Assembly (NCBI RefSeq): GCF_965363235.1
Contig: NC_134849.1
Coordinates: forward strand, 57,245,122 to 57,309,121
Length of the DNA stretch: 64,000 nucleotides
Direction of reading: 5' to 3'
Source: Mytilus galloprovincialis
Lineage: Eukaryota; Mollusca; Bivalvia; Mytilida; Mytilidae
Part shown: piece by piece, positions 23,606 through 37,034 of the stretch
Numbering within the stretch: the first letter of the stretch is position 1
Layout of the letters: each line of letters begins with the position of its first letter
The notes under the pieces: generated by a model
What the model was told of the DNA's origin: nothing
The model's database searches: none
The model's input: only the letters and a program-made list of their open reading frames with translations
Made by a program: the position numbers and the translations under genes

Positions 23606-26594
23606 AAACCATCCCCTACCCTGCACAGTGGTGTTACAGTACAACATAATAACAAACCATCTCCTACCCTGCACAGTGGTGTTACAGTACAACATAATAA
23701 CAAACCATCTCCTACCCTGCACAGTGGTGTTACAGTACAACATAATAACAAACCATCTCCTACCCTGCACAGTGGTGTTACAGTACAACATAATAACAAA
23801 CCATCTCCTACCCTGCACAGTGGTGTTACAGTACAACATAATAACAAACCATCCCCTACCCTGCACAGTGGTGTTACAGTACAACATAATAACAAACCAT
23901 CTCCTACCCTGCACAGTGGTGTTACAGTACAACATAATAACAAACCATCTCCTACCCTGCACAGTGGTGTTACAGTACAACATAATAACAAACCATCCCC
24001 TACCCTGCACAGTGGTGTTACAGTACAACATAATAACAAACTATCCCCTACCCTGCACAGTGGTGTTACAGTACAACATAATAACAAACTATCCCCTACC
24101 CTGCACAGTGGTGTTACAGTACAACATAATAACAAACCATCCCCTACCCTGCACAGTGGTGTTACAGTACAACATAATAACAAACTATCCCCTACCCTGC
24201 ACAGTGGTGTTACAGTACAACATAATAACAAACCATCCCCTACCCTGCACAGTGGTGTTACAGTACAACATAATAACAAACTACCCTGCACAGTGGTGTT
24301 ACAGTACAACATAATAACAAACCATCCCCTACCCTGCACAGTGGTGTTACAGTACAACATAATAACAAACTACCCTGCACAGTGGTGTTACAGTACAACA
24401 TAATAACAAACCATCCCCTACCCTGCACAGTGGTGTTACAGTACAACATAATAACAAACTACCCTGCACAGTGGTGTTACAGTACAACATAATAACAAAC
24501 CATCCCCTACCCTGCACAGTGGTGTTACAGTACAACATAATAACAAACCATCCCCTACCCTGCACAGTGGTGTTACAGTACAACATAATAACAAACCATC
24601 CCCTACCCTGCACAGTGGTGTTACAGTACAACATAATAACAAACCATCCCCTACCCTGCACAGTGGTGTTACAGTACAACATAATAACAAACCATCCCCT
24701 ACCCTGCACAGTGGTGTTACAGTACAACATAATAACAAACCATCCCCTACCCTGCACAGTGGTGTTACAGTACAACATAATAACAAACCATCCCCTACCC
24801 TGCACAGTGGTGTTACAGTACAACATAATAACAAACCATCCCCTACCCTGCACAGTGGTGTTACAGTACAACATAATAACAAACCATCCCCTACCCTGCA
24901 CAGTGGTGTTACAGTACAACATAATAACAAACCATCCCCTACCCTGCACAGTGGTGTTACAGTACAACATAATAACAAACCATCCCCTACCCTGCACAGT
25001 GGTGTTACAGTACAACATAATAACAAACCCTCCCCTACCCTGCACAGTGGTGTTACAGTACAACATAATAACAAACCCTCCCCTACCCTGCACAGTGGTG
25101 TTACAGTACAACATAATAACAAACCATCCCCTAACCTGCACAGTGGTGTTACAGTACAACATAATAACAAACTACCCTGCACAGTGGTGTTACAGTACAA
25201 CATAATAACACATCCCCTACCCTGCACAGTGGTGTTACAGTACAACATAATAACAAACCATCCCCTACCCTGCACAGTGGTGTTACAGTACAACATAATA
25301 ACAAACTACCCTGCACAGTGGTGTTACAGTACAACATAATAACACATCCCCTACCCTGCACAGTGGTGTTACAGTACAACATAATAACAAACCCTCCCCT
25401 ACCCTGCACAGTGGTGTTACAGTACAACATAATAACAAACCATCCCCTAACCTGCACAGTGGTGTTACAGTACAACATAATAACAAACTACCCTGCACAG
25501 TGGTGTTACAGTACAACATAATAACACATCCCCTACCCTGCACAGTGGTGTTACAGTACAACATAATAGCAAACCATCCCCTACCCTGCACAGTGGTGTT
25601 ACAGTACAACATAATAACAAACCATCCCCTACCCTGCACAGTGGTGTTACAGTACAACATAATAACAAACCATCCCCTAACCTGCACAGTGGTGTTACAG
25701 TACAACATAATAACAAACTACCCTGCACAGTGGTGTTACAGTACAACATAATAACACATCCCCTACCCTGCACAGTGGTGTTACAGTACAACATAATAAC
25801 AAACTACCCTGCACAGTGGTGTTACAGTACAACATAATAACAAACCATCCCCTACCCTGCACAGTGGTGTTACAGTACAACATAATAACAAACCCTCCCC
25901 TACCCTGCACAGTGGTGTTACAGTACAACATAATAACAAACCATCCCCTAACCTGCACAGTGGTGTTACAGTACAACATAATAACAAACTACCCTGCACA
26001 GTGGTGTTACAGTACAACATAATAACACATCCCCTACCCTGCACAGTGGTGTTACAGTACAACATAATAACAAACTACCCTGCACAGTGGTGTTACAGTA
26101 CAACATAATAACAAACCATCCCCTACCCTGCACAGTGGTGTTACAGTACAACATAATAACAAACCCTCCCCTACCCTGCACAGTGGTGTTACAGTACAAC
26201 ATAATAACAAACCATCCCCTAACCTGCACAGTGGTGTTACAGTACAACATAATAACAAACTACCCTGCACAGTGGTGTTACAGTACAACATAATAACACA
26301 TCCCCTACCCTGCACAGTGGTGTTACAGTACAACATAATAACAAACTACCCTGCACAGTGGTGTTACAGTACAACATAATAACAAACTACCCTGCACAGT
26401 GGTGTTACAGTACAACATAATAACAAACTACCCTGCACAGTGGTGTTACAGTACAACATAATAACAAACTACCCTGCACAGTGGTGTTACAGTACAACAT
26501 AACAACAAACTAACCTGCACAGTGGTGTTACAGTACAACATAATAACAAACTACCCTGCACAGTGGTGTTACAGTACAACATAATAACAAACTA
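23606..26594. repeat. 3-kb satellite of 48-bp units with 271-bp higher-order repeat
   Basis: More than sixty units containing CCTGCACAGTGGTGTTACAG and TACAACATAATAACAAA. The full unit is 48 bp; shortened 41-bp (CAAACTACCCTGC) and 45-bp (ACACATCCCC) forms occur. The left part is almost pure 48-bp units. From about 25150 mixed units form larger blocks, and two successive blocks repeat with a 271-bp period (41+48+48+48+41+45). Long open frames on both strands exist only because 48 is divisible by three. Confidence 0.95.
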
Positions 26595-27907
26595 TAATAA
26601 TCAGTTGAAAAGGGCTTAACTCATCAGATGGATTCAAATAGAAATACATCTATCAAAAACACAGAGTGCATGTTGACAGACACTTATACATCCAAACAAC
26701 AGAAAGACACTAGAATGCAACCTCGTGGCTTCCAACAGGCACATAACGATGTTGATGGAGTGTTCAGCCCTAGCCAGCCAGGGACAGTGTGTAACAACAT
26801 GAAAACAAACTTGTCAAAATCTTTTGAAAGCTCAACTCACCTAATTGATATTAAGCACAAAAACAAATAACAAAAGACACAAAGTACAGAGACAGGTATG
26901 ATTTTCTACTGACTGCTACCTTGTGAGCTAACATGATAAAAATCCAACTGTAGACTGTTTGGTGACAGGTCTGGTACAAAACACATTATATTTCAATTCA
27001 TTAAAAGAAAATATACATGTAATATTTGCCACTGGAAGTGAATCGGCCATGAGTCAATCAAACTGATGATAGTTTGGCCCTATTGAACCATGATACTATG
27101 TCTGTTCAAAGTCTAATACATTGTCAGTGTTTGTATCTGATAAAAGAGTTCAGTAGTGATGACATTGCCTTTTAGCTACAACATATAAAACTGGTTTATA
27201 GAGATGCAGAAAATGGAAACTTGAAAAAAGGATCAGCAGTACAAGGCCTACTGAACTTTCAATACGACCAAATCCATCGGATGACTCCTAATGGATGGGA
27301 ATTATTGTCCTTAGATAACGAATTTTTTTCAGTTATTATCCAGTTTTTGTCTTTTATATGTAAAAGTATTATAGAAAGGACCTTTAGGTAGAAATTGTAA
27401 AAATCATAAAAATGATCAACAAAACAAGATATTGTTTTGATAGGTGAACTATTCAGGCTTTGAGTCAATTCCTTTCTGTTATATTCACAAATGGTTTTAA
27501 GAACTTGACTTTGAAGTTGAAGTTTGAATGCTGCCATCTATAAATGCCTTTTTCATAAATTGTGTTACTGGGCTACCTTCCTTCGTTGTTCACTAGTAGA
27601 CTGCTTGTTGAAATTGGTTTTCATAAAAAGTTTTAAAAATAAAATTATTTGAAAAACGTTTCACCAGGTCACGCAAAATCCACCTCGAGGAAAATACCTT
27701 CCCCTACAGATAAAAAATCTTATTACTATGGAATAAATGATGATGGGGAAAACCACGCATGCTGATATGAAATCGGAGAATAAGTCTTTCATGGTATTAT
27801 AATACACTCCGTGCAAGAACATCATAAATATATCATCAGATGCGGATTCAGGACTTTGAAAACGCTATTTTCAACTATCTGGGACTTGCAAAAGTATATG
27901 AATTCAA

Positions 27908-29148
27908 TGCCGTAACTAGCCTCTTATAATATTGAGGCAAAATATATTCGCCGAGCGTAGCGAGGTGAAAAAAAATTTGTGTGGGGTCTCGGGGCCGCTT
28001 AAGGCCCCCAGAAGCTCTGAGAAAAATAACGCAAGATCGTGCATTCTGAGCGTTTCCCGGACTCTTTCTTACATTGAAACGCAATTAATTTTAAGCTATT
28101 CTTTTCTCAAAGCAAAAACTCATTGTAATTTAAGACTTTTAGGTTTTACGGGGACAACATTAAAAGTAGACCGATATGTAGAATGCAAAAACCGAAATTC
28201 TCATAATCATTGTGTCTGTCTGTTCTTGTCTTGTATTGTGCTTAATTCAGACTTTGGTGATTTTTTTATGGCTAGATTGAAATAGAGTGACAGTGCAGTA
28301 TTATATTTTAAGTACTAGTACTGCTTAAGTCGACACTAAGGACCATCTTGACCTTGTTTTATGGTATTAATGATTCTTTTATTGTTGAAGACCCTCCATC
28401 AACTATCAAGATGAAGAATAGGGAAAAAAACAACTTTGGCCATTGATCATTTGTTTTTTTTTTCTATGCATTGACTTCGTGTGAGATAAGGTCCTGTGCA
28501 CGTTTACTCCATGTTCTTTTTTTTCTGTTTATAAGAGTCTAAACACGACTTCATGCAAGTTTAATCCTTCAATGTAAAAGGTCATATGGCAATACATTGA
28601 CTTTTTTAAAGATGATTTGATACCGGGAAATTGGTGGTCTTACTTTAATTTAAACCATGTCAGCTATCTAGTTTCATCTAAAAAAAAGAGCCAGTTTTGT
28701 ATTCTTTGATATCAAGTTCAATTCTCCATGCAGAAACGACAATTTTTTTTATGTCCAGTAGCATCGTATATTCTTAAAATAGTTTCTCGTACAATGTCTG
28801 GACATCGATGGACATGCAACATGGCAAAACCACAGATTACGAATGAAAATCAACACTCTGCAGACTATAGTTATAAAGTAGGACAATAAATGAACAAAAG
28901 ACAAACCCGGAACACAGAAGTACAAACAATAGACCATCAACTCTGAAAACTAAAAGTAAAATAGAAACATGGATCTCGAAAAACATGCACGGGAGACATC
29001 AGAGAGACTTGCAAGACACTTTCCGTGAAAACAATTCAGGTTGATATGAAGACAATCCTGTTTCAGTTTTTTTTTTGTTTTTTTTTTGTTTTGGAAATTT
29101 CCAACATGAGGCATTTACCTCATTTGCCTCAATGTAGTTACGGCCCTG
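27908..29148. mobile_element. TIR element with GCCGTAACTA ends (hAT-like right end)
   Basis: GCCGTAACTA at 27909-27918 is matched inverted by TAGTTACGGC at about 29135-29144. Inside the ends both arms carry TTGAGGCAAA. The right end finishes GGCCCTG, i.e. CAGGGCC when reversed, which resembles hAT ends. The left end lacks the CAGG part and no clean target duplication was found. Contains the phrase CGCCGAGCGTAGCGAGGTG. Short frames inside are not recognisable. Confidence 0.45.
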
Positions 29149-29444
29149 GCATTAGATATATAGGTAGCTCCATACGGTGACCTCCTTGTCCCTGTTCCCC
29201 TCTCCCTAAATCCACATCTTATAATACTGGTAGATACATTTATGGTGGAGATGTTTTGAATTAAATTATTGGACAACAACTGCCTTATGGAGTTGTCTGA
29301 TATTTATTGATTTTAAATTCCCAAAACTTTCTGTGGCTTTATATGTATCCAAACATGGGCCTCGCAATTAAAAACATTACAAATAGTCTGCACGTATATC
29401 TGTGAATTCCTTCGACTATTTTGCGGTACACGAACTTGCCTATA

Positions 29445-29680
29445 AGGGACGACATCAAAAGTTCAATGAAGGATAAAAAACTTAATTCACATAGTTTTTT
29501 TCACTGACCCCCCCTCCCCCCCCCCTCTTAACTTAATTTGGGAAAAATTGATCGACCCATATAGATATATGTAAAAATCAATGTCGGATAAGCACATCTT
29601 GCAGCAGTTCAACCCCCCACCCCAAACTATTTGAATTAAGTTTTTTTTTTATCTTACATTGATCTTTTGATGTCGTCCCT
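29445..29680. mobile_element. MITE with AGGGACGACATCAAAAG ends
   Basis: 236 bp; left AGGGACGACATCAAAAGTTC and right, reversed, AGGGACGACATCAAAAGATC. The interior includes a C-rich run and inverted AACTTAATTCA / TGAATTAAGTT. No coding capacity. Confidence 0.75.
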
Positions 29681-31601
29681 AACCTGTTCAAAATTAAAAT
29701 GCGTGACTGAAAGGTTCCGTTTATATTTTCCATCCCTATTTTTTATAGCAATATAATGCGATTTCTTTCATACTAGCACATGCGTCGTACCCTGAGAATA
29801 TTTCTACGTGATTCATATTACTATTTTTTATCTGATGTTGGATTTTTTTATTAGGGTTGTCACCTAGATATGTTAATAATAGAGTTAGTCCTTTCCAAGA
29901 ATTGAACTTTGTGGGCCGTGATAACAATTTCTTTAATACAAACTTTATAAATTGTTAAGAGGGTCCGGTTGAGATGCACCGAATAGAGAATACCTAAGGT
30001 CTTACAGAATCAATGGAAAACAAAATAAAGAACAGAGACCAAAGAGACAAAAAAAAATAAACGGCGGGAACTGAAATATCAAGAAATCAGAAACTATTGT
30101 CGTAATACAGATAAAGAATTAAAAAATAAAATTAGGGGCCCCATATCATGACCCCCATATATATATATCAGAAGTATGCCAGATCCTGTTACAGGGCCAA
30201 TTTGTGTATTTTCAAGGTGTGGGTAACGTTTAGTAGTTTCTTATTACGACAGAACGGATTCCACAACTACATCGTTTATGTTATGCTAAGTCACGGCTAG
30301 GACTACCGATATTAAATAATATCAGATAATATGGGGACTAAATTCTCAGTATGGTAATAAATAGTAAATAGACATAAATAGTCCAAGGTTACACAAATTG
30401 ATGTCTGTATTATACATTTTTTTTAATGCGATTTAAAATAAATAAGAAATGCACTATTATTATGATTATAGTTGAATCTAAAATGAAAAATCGATGGTTT
30501 AGGATTTGGGATGTTAAATTCGTCCAAATTATATAAATTTACTGGAATACAAAATGCAGATTTTTTCTTTCGCCTCTTAGAACTGTTGAGCAGTATATGC
30601 TACAAAAATGGAATATATGTGTAACTTGAAATGACGCTAAAAGTCAAAAGAGGTTATATAAGTATACATCTAAATTTAAATCTTCATTCATGATGCGTTT
30701 TGCATTTGTTACAAAACCTATCTGAATGAAATTTTCTTTAAAATTTGAATCAGCTGTCAAATTTGTGTTCACCGATTCAACTTTCGAAGACTTCCGACTG
30801 TCATATAATCCGATATGAACCTAAATGTATAATATAGATAGATAGCGAACTCGTGCAATTGGACTTTCCTAGGTCTGTTTGGCTGCATATTATATGCTAA
30901 AATTATATGTTTTAATATCATCGTTTGTAGATGCACAAGAATAAGTTTTCGTTGCTCGAATCAGTCAATCAAATGGTTTATCCTTGTATCACTTCCAATG
31001 TTGATATTCGTTTCCTATTAGTACTATAAACACGCCTTATTCGAGCATAACCCATCTCTAGCTACATTGTGGTACTAAAATGAACCAAACTGCTGCTAAA
31101 AGTGAATTATTATTTTACTATTTCACTCTCTAAGACTTAATGATTGAACAAACAAAAAAGAATCCCTTTTTATATCTATCTCGTATTTTATGTCCTTTCA
31201 AGAACGTATATTAGATGTTTGTTATACGTCCTTGGTCCTGAGGTCATCTCGATCCGCTTCTTAGATTATGTAAGTTATAGGAGTGAATCAGTAGAACAAG
31301 GAGGTTATATATATAACCTCCTTGGTCAGAACGATAATGTTTTCCATGCAGGAAACATGGACACGTGCAACCATTCTCCTTATTTTTGTTTTACAAAATT
31401 TTGAAATATGTATTTAGAGTGGACTTTAAATTTTTATTACAGGGGCGACTCAGAGGGGGCGTAAATGTACTATACACAATCAATAGACGTAGAAATGTTT
31501 TATACTGTAAATAATGTTAATGTCAATATATTTTAATAGATGCATTCTTTATATATTTTTTAATGTCTCTTGTAATTCTGTACAGAATGGCTCTCCTTTT
31601 A

Positions 31602-33893
31602 TTAGCTCACCTGGCCCGAAGGGCCAAGTGAGCTTTTCTCATCACTTGGCGTCCGTCGTCCGTCGTCGTCCGTCGTCCGTCGTCGTCGTCGTCCGTCGTC
31701 GTTAACTTTTACAAAAATCTTCTCCTCTGAAACTACTGGGCCAAATCAAACCAAACTTGGCCACAATCATCATTGGGGTATCTAGTTTAAAAAATGTGTG
31801 GCGTGACCCGGTCAACCAACCGAGATGGCCGCCACGGCTAAAAATAGAACATAGGGGTAAAATGCAGTTTTTGGCTTATAACTCAAAAACCAAAGCATTT
31901 AGAGCAAATCTGACGTGGGGTAAAAATGTTTATCAGGTCAAGATCTATCTGCCCTGAAATTTTCAGATGAATCGGTCAATCAGTTGTTGGGTTGCTGCCC
32001 CTGAATTGGTAATTTTGAGGAAATTTTGCTGTTTTTGGTTATTATCTTGAATATTATTATAGATAGAGATAAACTGTAAACAGCAATAATGTTCAGCAAA
32101 GTAAGATCTACAAATAAGTCAACATGACCAAAATGGTCAGTTGACCCGTTTAGGAGTTATTGCCCTTTATAGTCAATTTTTAACCATTTTTCGTTAATTA
32201 AAGTAATCTTTTACAAAAATCTTCTCCTCTGAAACTACTGGGCCAAATTAATCCAAACTTGGCCACAATCATCTTTGGGGTATCTAGTTTAAAAAATGTG
32301 TGGCGTGACCTGGTCAACCAACCAAGATGGCCGCCACGGCTAAAAATAGAACAAAGGGGTAAAATGCAGTTTTTGGCTTATAACTCAAAAACCAAAGCAT
32401 TTTGAGGAAATCTGACGGGATGAAAATGTTTATCAGGTCAAGATCTATCTGCCCTGAAATTTTCAGATGAATCAGTCAATCGGTTGTTGGGTTGCTGCCC
32501 CTGAATTGGTAATTTTGAGGAAATTTTGCTGTTTTTGGTTATTATCTTGAATATTATTATAGATAGAGATAAACTGTAAACAGCAATAATGTTCAGCAAA
32601 GTAAGATCTACAAATAAGTCAACATGACCAAAATGGTCAGTTGACCCGTTTAGGAGTTATTGCCCTTTATAGTCAATTTTAACCATTTTTCATAAATTAA
32701 ATTAATCTTTTACAAAAATCTTCTCCTCTGAAACTACTGGGCCAAATTAATCCAAACTTGGCCACAATCATCTTTGGGGTATCTAGTTTAAAAAATGTGT
32801 GGCGTGACCTGGTCAACCAACCAAGATGGCCGCCACCGCTAAAAATAGAACATAGGGGTAAAATGCAGTTTTTGGCTTATAACTCAAAAACCAAAGCATT
32901 TTGAGGAAATCTGACAGGGATAAAAATGTTTATCAGGTCAAGATCTATCTGCCCTGAAATTTTCAGATGAATCGGTCAATCGGTTGTTGGGTTGCTGCCC
33001 CTGAATTGGTAATTTTGAGGAAATTTTGCTGTTTTTGGTTATTATCTTGAATATTATTATAGATAGAGATAAATTGTAAACAGCAATAATGTTCAGCAAA
33101 GTAAGATCTACAAATAAGTCAACATGACCAAAATGGTCAGTTGACCCCTTTAGGAGTTATTGCCCTTTATAGTCAATCTTTAACCATTTTTCATAAATCT
33201 AAGTAATCTTTTACAAAATCTCCACTGAAACTACTAGGCCACAATCATCTTTGGGGTATCTAGTTTGAAAAATGTGTCCGATGACCTGGCCATTCAACCA
33301 AGATGGCCGCCACGGCTAAAAATAGAACATAGGGGTAAAATGCAGTTTTTGGCTTATAACTATGAATTCAAAGCATCTAGAGCAAATCTGACAAGAAGTT
33401 AAATTGTTAATCAAGTCAATATCTATCTGCCCTGAATTTTTCAGATGAATTGGACAACTGGTTGTTGGGTTGCTGCCCTCCAATTGGTTATTTTTAAAGA
33501 AATTTTGCCGTTTTTGGTTATCTTGAATACTATTATAGATAGCGATAAACTGTAAACAGCAATAATGTTCAGCAAAGTAAGATCTACAAATAAGTCAACA
33601 TGACCTAAATGGTCAATTGACCCCTTAAGGAGTTATTGCCCTTTATAGTCAATTTTTAACAATTTTCATTAATTTGGTAAATATATGTAAATTTTTACCA
33701 AATATAGTTCTCTGTTACTAATGGGCAAAGTTCATTATAGATATAATTGTAAGAAGCAAAATCGTTCAGTAAAGTAAGAACTTCAAACACATCACCATCA
33801 CCAAAATACAATTTTGTCATGAATCCATTTGTGTCCTTTGTTTAATATGCACATAGACCAAGGTGAGCGACACAGGCTCTTTAGAGCCTCTAG
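31602..33893 (+). mobile_element. Helentron-like non-autonomous element, family C (TTAGCTCACCT)
   Basis: 5' TTAGCTCACCTGGCCC with its own hairpin (GGCCCGAAGGGCC inside GCTCAC...GTGAGC). A GTCC/GTC-rich microsatellite follows at 31655-31700. Four tandem units of about 500 bp come next (heads near 31705, 32206, 32704, 33205, each with CTCTGAAACTACTGGGCC or a variant). AGGTGAGC at 33861-33868 is the inverted 5' motif. The 3' hairpin is GGCTCT-TT-AGAGCC (33875-33888) and the element ends TCTAG. The open frame at 31757-31957 is only a piece of one unit. Confidence 0.7.
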
Positions 33894-35062
33894 TATTTAT
33901 ATATTTTTACATTTATAAATGTAATGTTGTATTATATATTATTGAGAGATGAGACTTAAATAAAATATTGAATTGAATCAATAAACGCAGCATGAGATTT
34001 GTCAATTGATCATATTTGATTTATCATATTTAATTCATATTTACTTTCATTGGACGGTTTGAATTTTGTTTATATTGCGTCATCGTTATCATTGATCAAT
34101 AAATTAGGGATTGTAACGATATTTGTTGACAAACAAATGTGTGTACCCTGTGGCTTAAATAAACAAACAGACATAAACAGGGTATATCTGTATTTCCGTA
34201 CAAAGACAAACATAACAGGGTATATCTCTCTTACCGTACAAAGACAATCTATAGATATGTATATTATTACACTCCTTATTTATGAAAACTGTGGGCTATG
34301 AATTTTTGAAATGAAAGAAATTTTCATTTCGAATGTGTCAAATGTTTATTTTGTGCTGTTTTAAGTTAAAAAAAAAAAAACTTTTTGTTTCTGAAGGGAA
34401 CGATTTTGAGTTCTAAGAAGTGTATAGAATATATGTAGAATTGTTAAATTCTCAAGTTTATTCTCATGTCAACTCTCATGGCGTTTTATCTTCGAATCTA
34501 TGAAAAGATTAATGTTAAGTTTATAAGCATAAAGGAAATGAGATTCGTTCTTAACTGTTATTCACGCGAAGTCTTTACTCTCTGGTTATGCCCTTGATAT
34601 TGCTTTCGGATTTTTATCAATTCTGAATATATATGCAGGTTAACTTTCTAACAAAAAGAATTCTAACGTGTAGTAAACTTTGATAGTCTTAGATAACTGC
34701 AGTTTATTTTGTCTATGAAGAAATAACATAAAAATGTGGTGCACACTATATAAGCCACATAATCGGCTACAAAAAGAACAATTCAATTGAGAGAAAAAAA
34801 TATAATTTATAACTAAACAATTACGAAAAACGAATATGACAGACTTGAACCAAAGCAACGCCAAGGTTTGTTTGTCTCAAGTCAAACCCGTGATTATGTT
34901 AATACATGTAGTTGTTTTTTATTCATTCACTGCATGTGTTTAAATTCTTACATTTGAAATGTTAATGATATTCATCTTCTAACTTGCCGGGATTTAAACA
35001 GTTTTTAGCTACTTAAAAATTGAACTTTTCTAGACTGAATGTGAAAGAGGTGGGCGTCCCCT

Positions 35063-35118
35063 GGGACTTTCTATACTAACGGGACTCGTATCTATTGAGT
35101 TTTAGTATAGAAAGTCCC
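35063..35118. repeat. Perfect hairpin with GGGACTTTCTATACTA arms
   Basis: 17-bp arms GGGACTTTCTATACTAA and TTAGTATAGAAAGTCCC separated by 22 bp. A nearly identical hairpin with a 4-bp loop lies at 59507-59540. Confidence 0.7.
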
Positions 35119-35810
35119 TGGCGTCCCCAAAAGAACCGTTTACGTAAATTTTGTCCCTCCCACTGGGGTGAGAAAATCCAGAGTCTAACTTCCAGCTGTG
35201 GCAGGCTATTAGCTGTCCGACAGTTTGAACAAGTGTAATAAGACCTATATTAATTATTAATCGACTTATCATATTATAAATTGTTGTGTAAACAAATAAG
35301 TCGCGTGTGATTCAACTGGAGTCTTAATCGATATTATTTATGATCATTTATGTAATAGGAAAATAACTGACAAATTGTATAGATACAAGTGAAGGTTGTG
35401 ACTGAGCGAATATTTTGTTGAATACATGTACGCATTGGAAAGGGTAGTGCATTTTTGAGTTGATTACATTGGATATTTTCTACGCTTGGAAGAAAGTATA
35501 ATTGATTAACAAATCGGTGAAATGTAAGTACGCGGAAAAGTCACAAGTACAATTTTAATGTTACGGTCATTTGTTTTTGCGTATATATCTCCTAAATATC
35601 CAGTCTGCATCAGCTAGATAATAATACAAATGTGAATAATACCAGAGACATGTAATACAATAGTATAAGTCTCTGATAATACATATATACTTATCTCAGC
35701 GTTTTGTTAGATGTATATTTTGTAGTTTTTATAATTATTTTTTTTTAGTTTTCCATTCAAATGTTTTTTGACTTGTTATGATGCCTAATTTCAATCAGGG
35801 TCTATTATAA

Positions 35811-35850
35811 CATGGAAGTATTATATTGACTTCAATATAATACTTCCATG
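35811..35850. repeat. 19-bp-arm hairpin
   Basis: CATGGAAGTATTATATTGA and its exact inverse, separated by only two bases (ct). Pairing extends imperfectly outward (ATTATAA). Function unknown. Confidence 0.7.
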
Positions 35851-36706
35851 ATTATAATAACTAGTAGATCATTTGAAGTCACGTCTTCAAGCAATAATTT
35901 TAAGTTTGTGACAAAGTTAAATTTTTAAAATAAATATTATATACTAATAAACTAAAAAATTCACATGCAACACAGAAACATTTTTAATTTCTTTTAATAG
36001 GAAGTTTTTTAATAATTTTTCGTCTTTTCTATGTGTTTGCATAAACTTAATTACTCATAAGTTCTTAATGAAGAAAACAAAATTGTTGGAGTTGACAATG
36101 ATTTGTCTTGTAAGTTTGACAAATAACAAAGAATAAATTAACCTCGTTGCCTCGAGGTATTCGCCAATTATGACACAATTATCAACAACAGATATATCGA
36201 TGTAAATTACAAATTATTGATATAAATCAAAGTTTATGAAGGGACTATGAAATTACACATGTCATTCATTTGTAATGTTATAATTACCGGAAATAATTTG
36301 CCGATAAGAAACTTGAAAAAAAAAATTACGGTAAATTTAATACCGGATTAGAACTTTTTATTTGCAAGTTAGAAAACAGGTAAGTCAGTTTCATGTTTGT
36401 TTGCATTTTTTTCCCAAAATAATACCAAAAGTGGCATTGGCGTCATAACGCGTTATATCAATGTGTATTACTTTGATCAGCTGTTGTCAAATGAATGAAT
36501 TGGCCCTTCTCATGCACAAACAATGTAAATGAGCAAAAATTCAAAAAATCTGAAGAAAGATTTTGTCAAAATTGAATACATTTTAGTACTAATCTTATTT
36601 GTGACGATTTAAACGATTAACAGCTCTATATACAGTCTTTTTATGGATGAAAACGGTACACTTTACGTTGTCTTGTGGCAATATTGATGGTACAGGGCCG
36701 CTTCAA

Positions 36707-36745
36707 GTGATGTCATATCGCGGGAAATACAATTTCGCGCCATTT
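36707..36745 (+). promoter_or_regulatory. Paired E2F binding sites in the E2F gene promoter
   Basis: TCGCGGGAAA at 36718-36727 (TTTCCCGCGA on the other strand) and TTTCGCGCC at 36733-36741 both fit the E2F/DP consensus TTTSSCGC. They are arranged head to head about 300 bp before the start codon. Just upstream, TGATGTCA is CRE-like. Vertebrate E2F1 promoters carry comparable paired E2F sites that mediate cell-cycle autoregulation. Confidence 0.6.
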
Positions 36746-36955
36746 CCAAATTGCTTTGTTCGTAATCTCTTGGTCGGCTGACAAGGGTTGTTTACATTTG
36801 GACATTGCCTATAATCTTTTTGCATCTGGTGATTTGTGATAACGGATTAAGTGATTACTGTTTATATTTGTTTACAGAAATAATTAGTGAATATTTTTTT
36901 AACAGTATTAATGACATAGCATCGTTTATTTCTCTAATTTATAGTTTTTAATGAA

Positions 36956-36963
36956 CCGGAAGT
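36956..36963 (+). promoter_or_regulatory. ETS-type site near E2F 5' end
   Basis: CCGGAAGT is the high-affinity ETS/GABP core, common close to animal transcription starts; it lies 72 bp before the ATG. A weak E2F-like GGCGAAA follows at 36980-36986. Confidence 0.4.
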
Positions 36964-37034
36964 TGACTGTCATTGTGTCGGCGAAACTTCAAACAAAGAA
37001 GAGAGACATCAATATTAGACCGATCTTCTAGAAG

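Larger units (their letters stand above)
33894..36700. other. Intergenic, no gene seen
   Basis: AT-rich. Contains two small perfect hairpins (35063-35118 and 35811-35850) and a fragment of the dispersed repeat around 34800-34860 (ACGAAAAACGAATATGACAG, also at 60475-60500). No coding region recognised. Confidence 0.5.

Noticed and set aside
23549..26336. Many long open frames on both strands (up to 286 codons) across the satellite
   Set aside because: They follow from a 48-bp unit that has no stop in several frames; the predicted proteins are pure 16-residue repeats that change frame at every 41-bp or 45-bp unit.
26628..26870. 80-codon plus-strand frame after the satellite
   Set aside because: No family recognised, low-complexity polar composition, no splice or promoter context.
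31757..31957. 66-codon frame with plausible composition
   Set aside because: Lies within one of four tandem units of a Helentron-like element and is broken in the other units.
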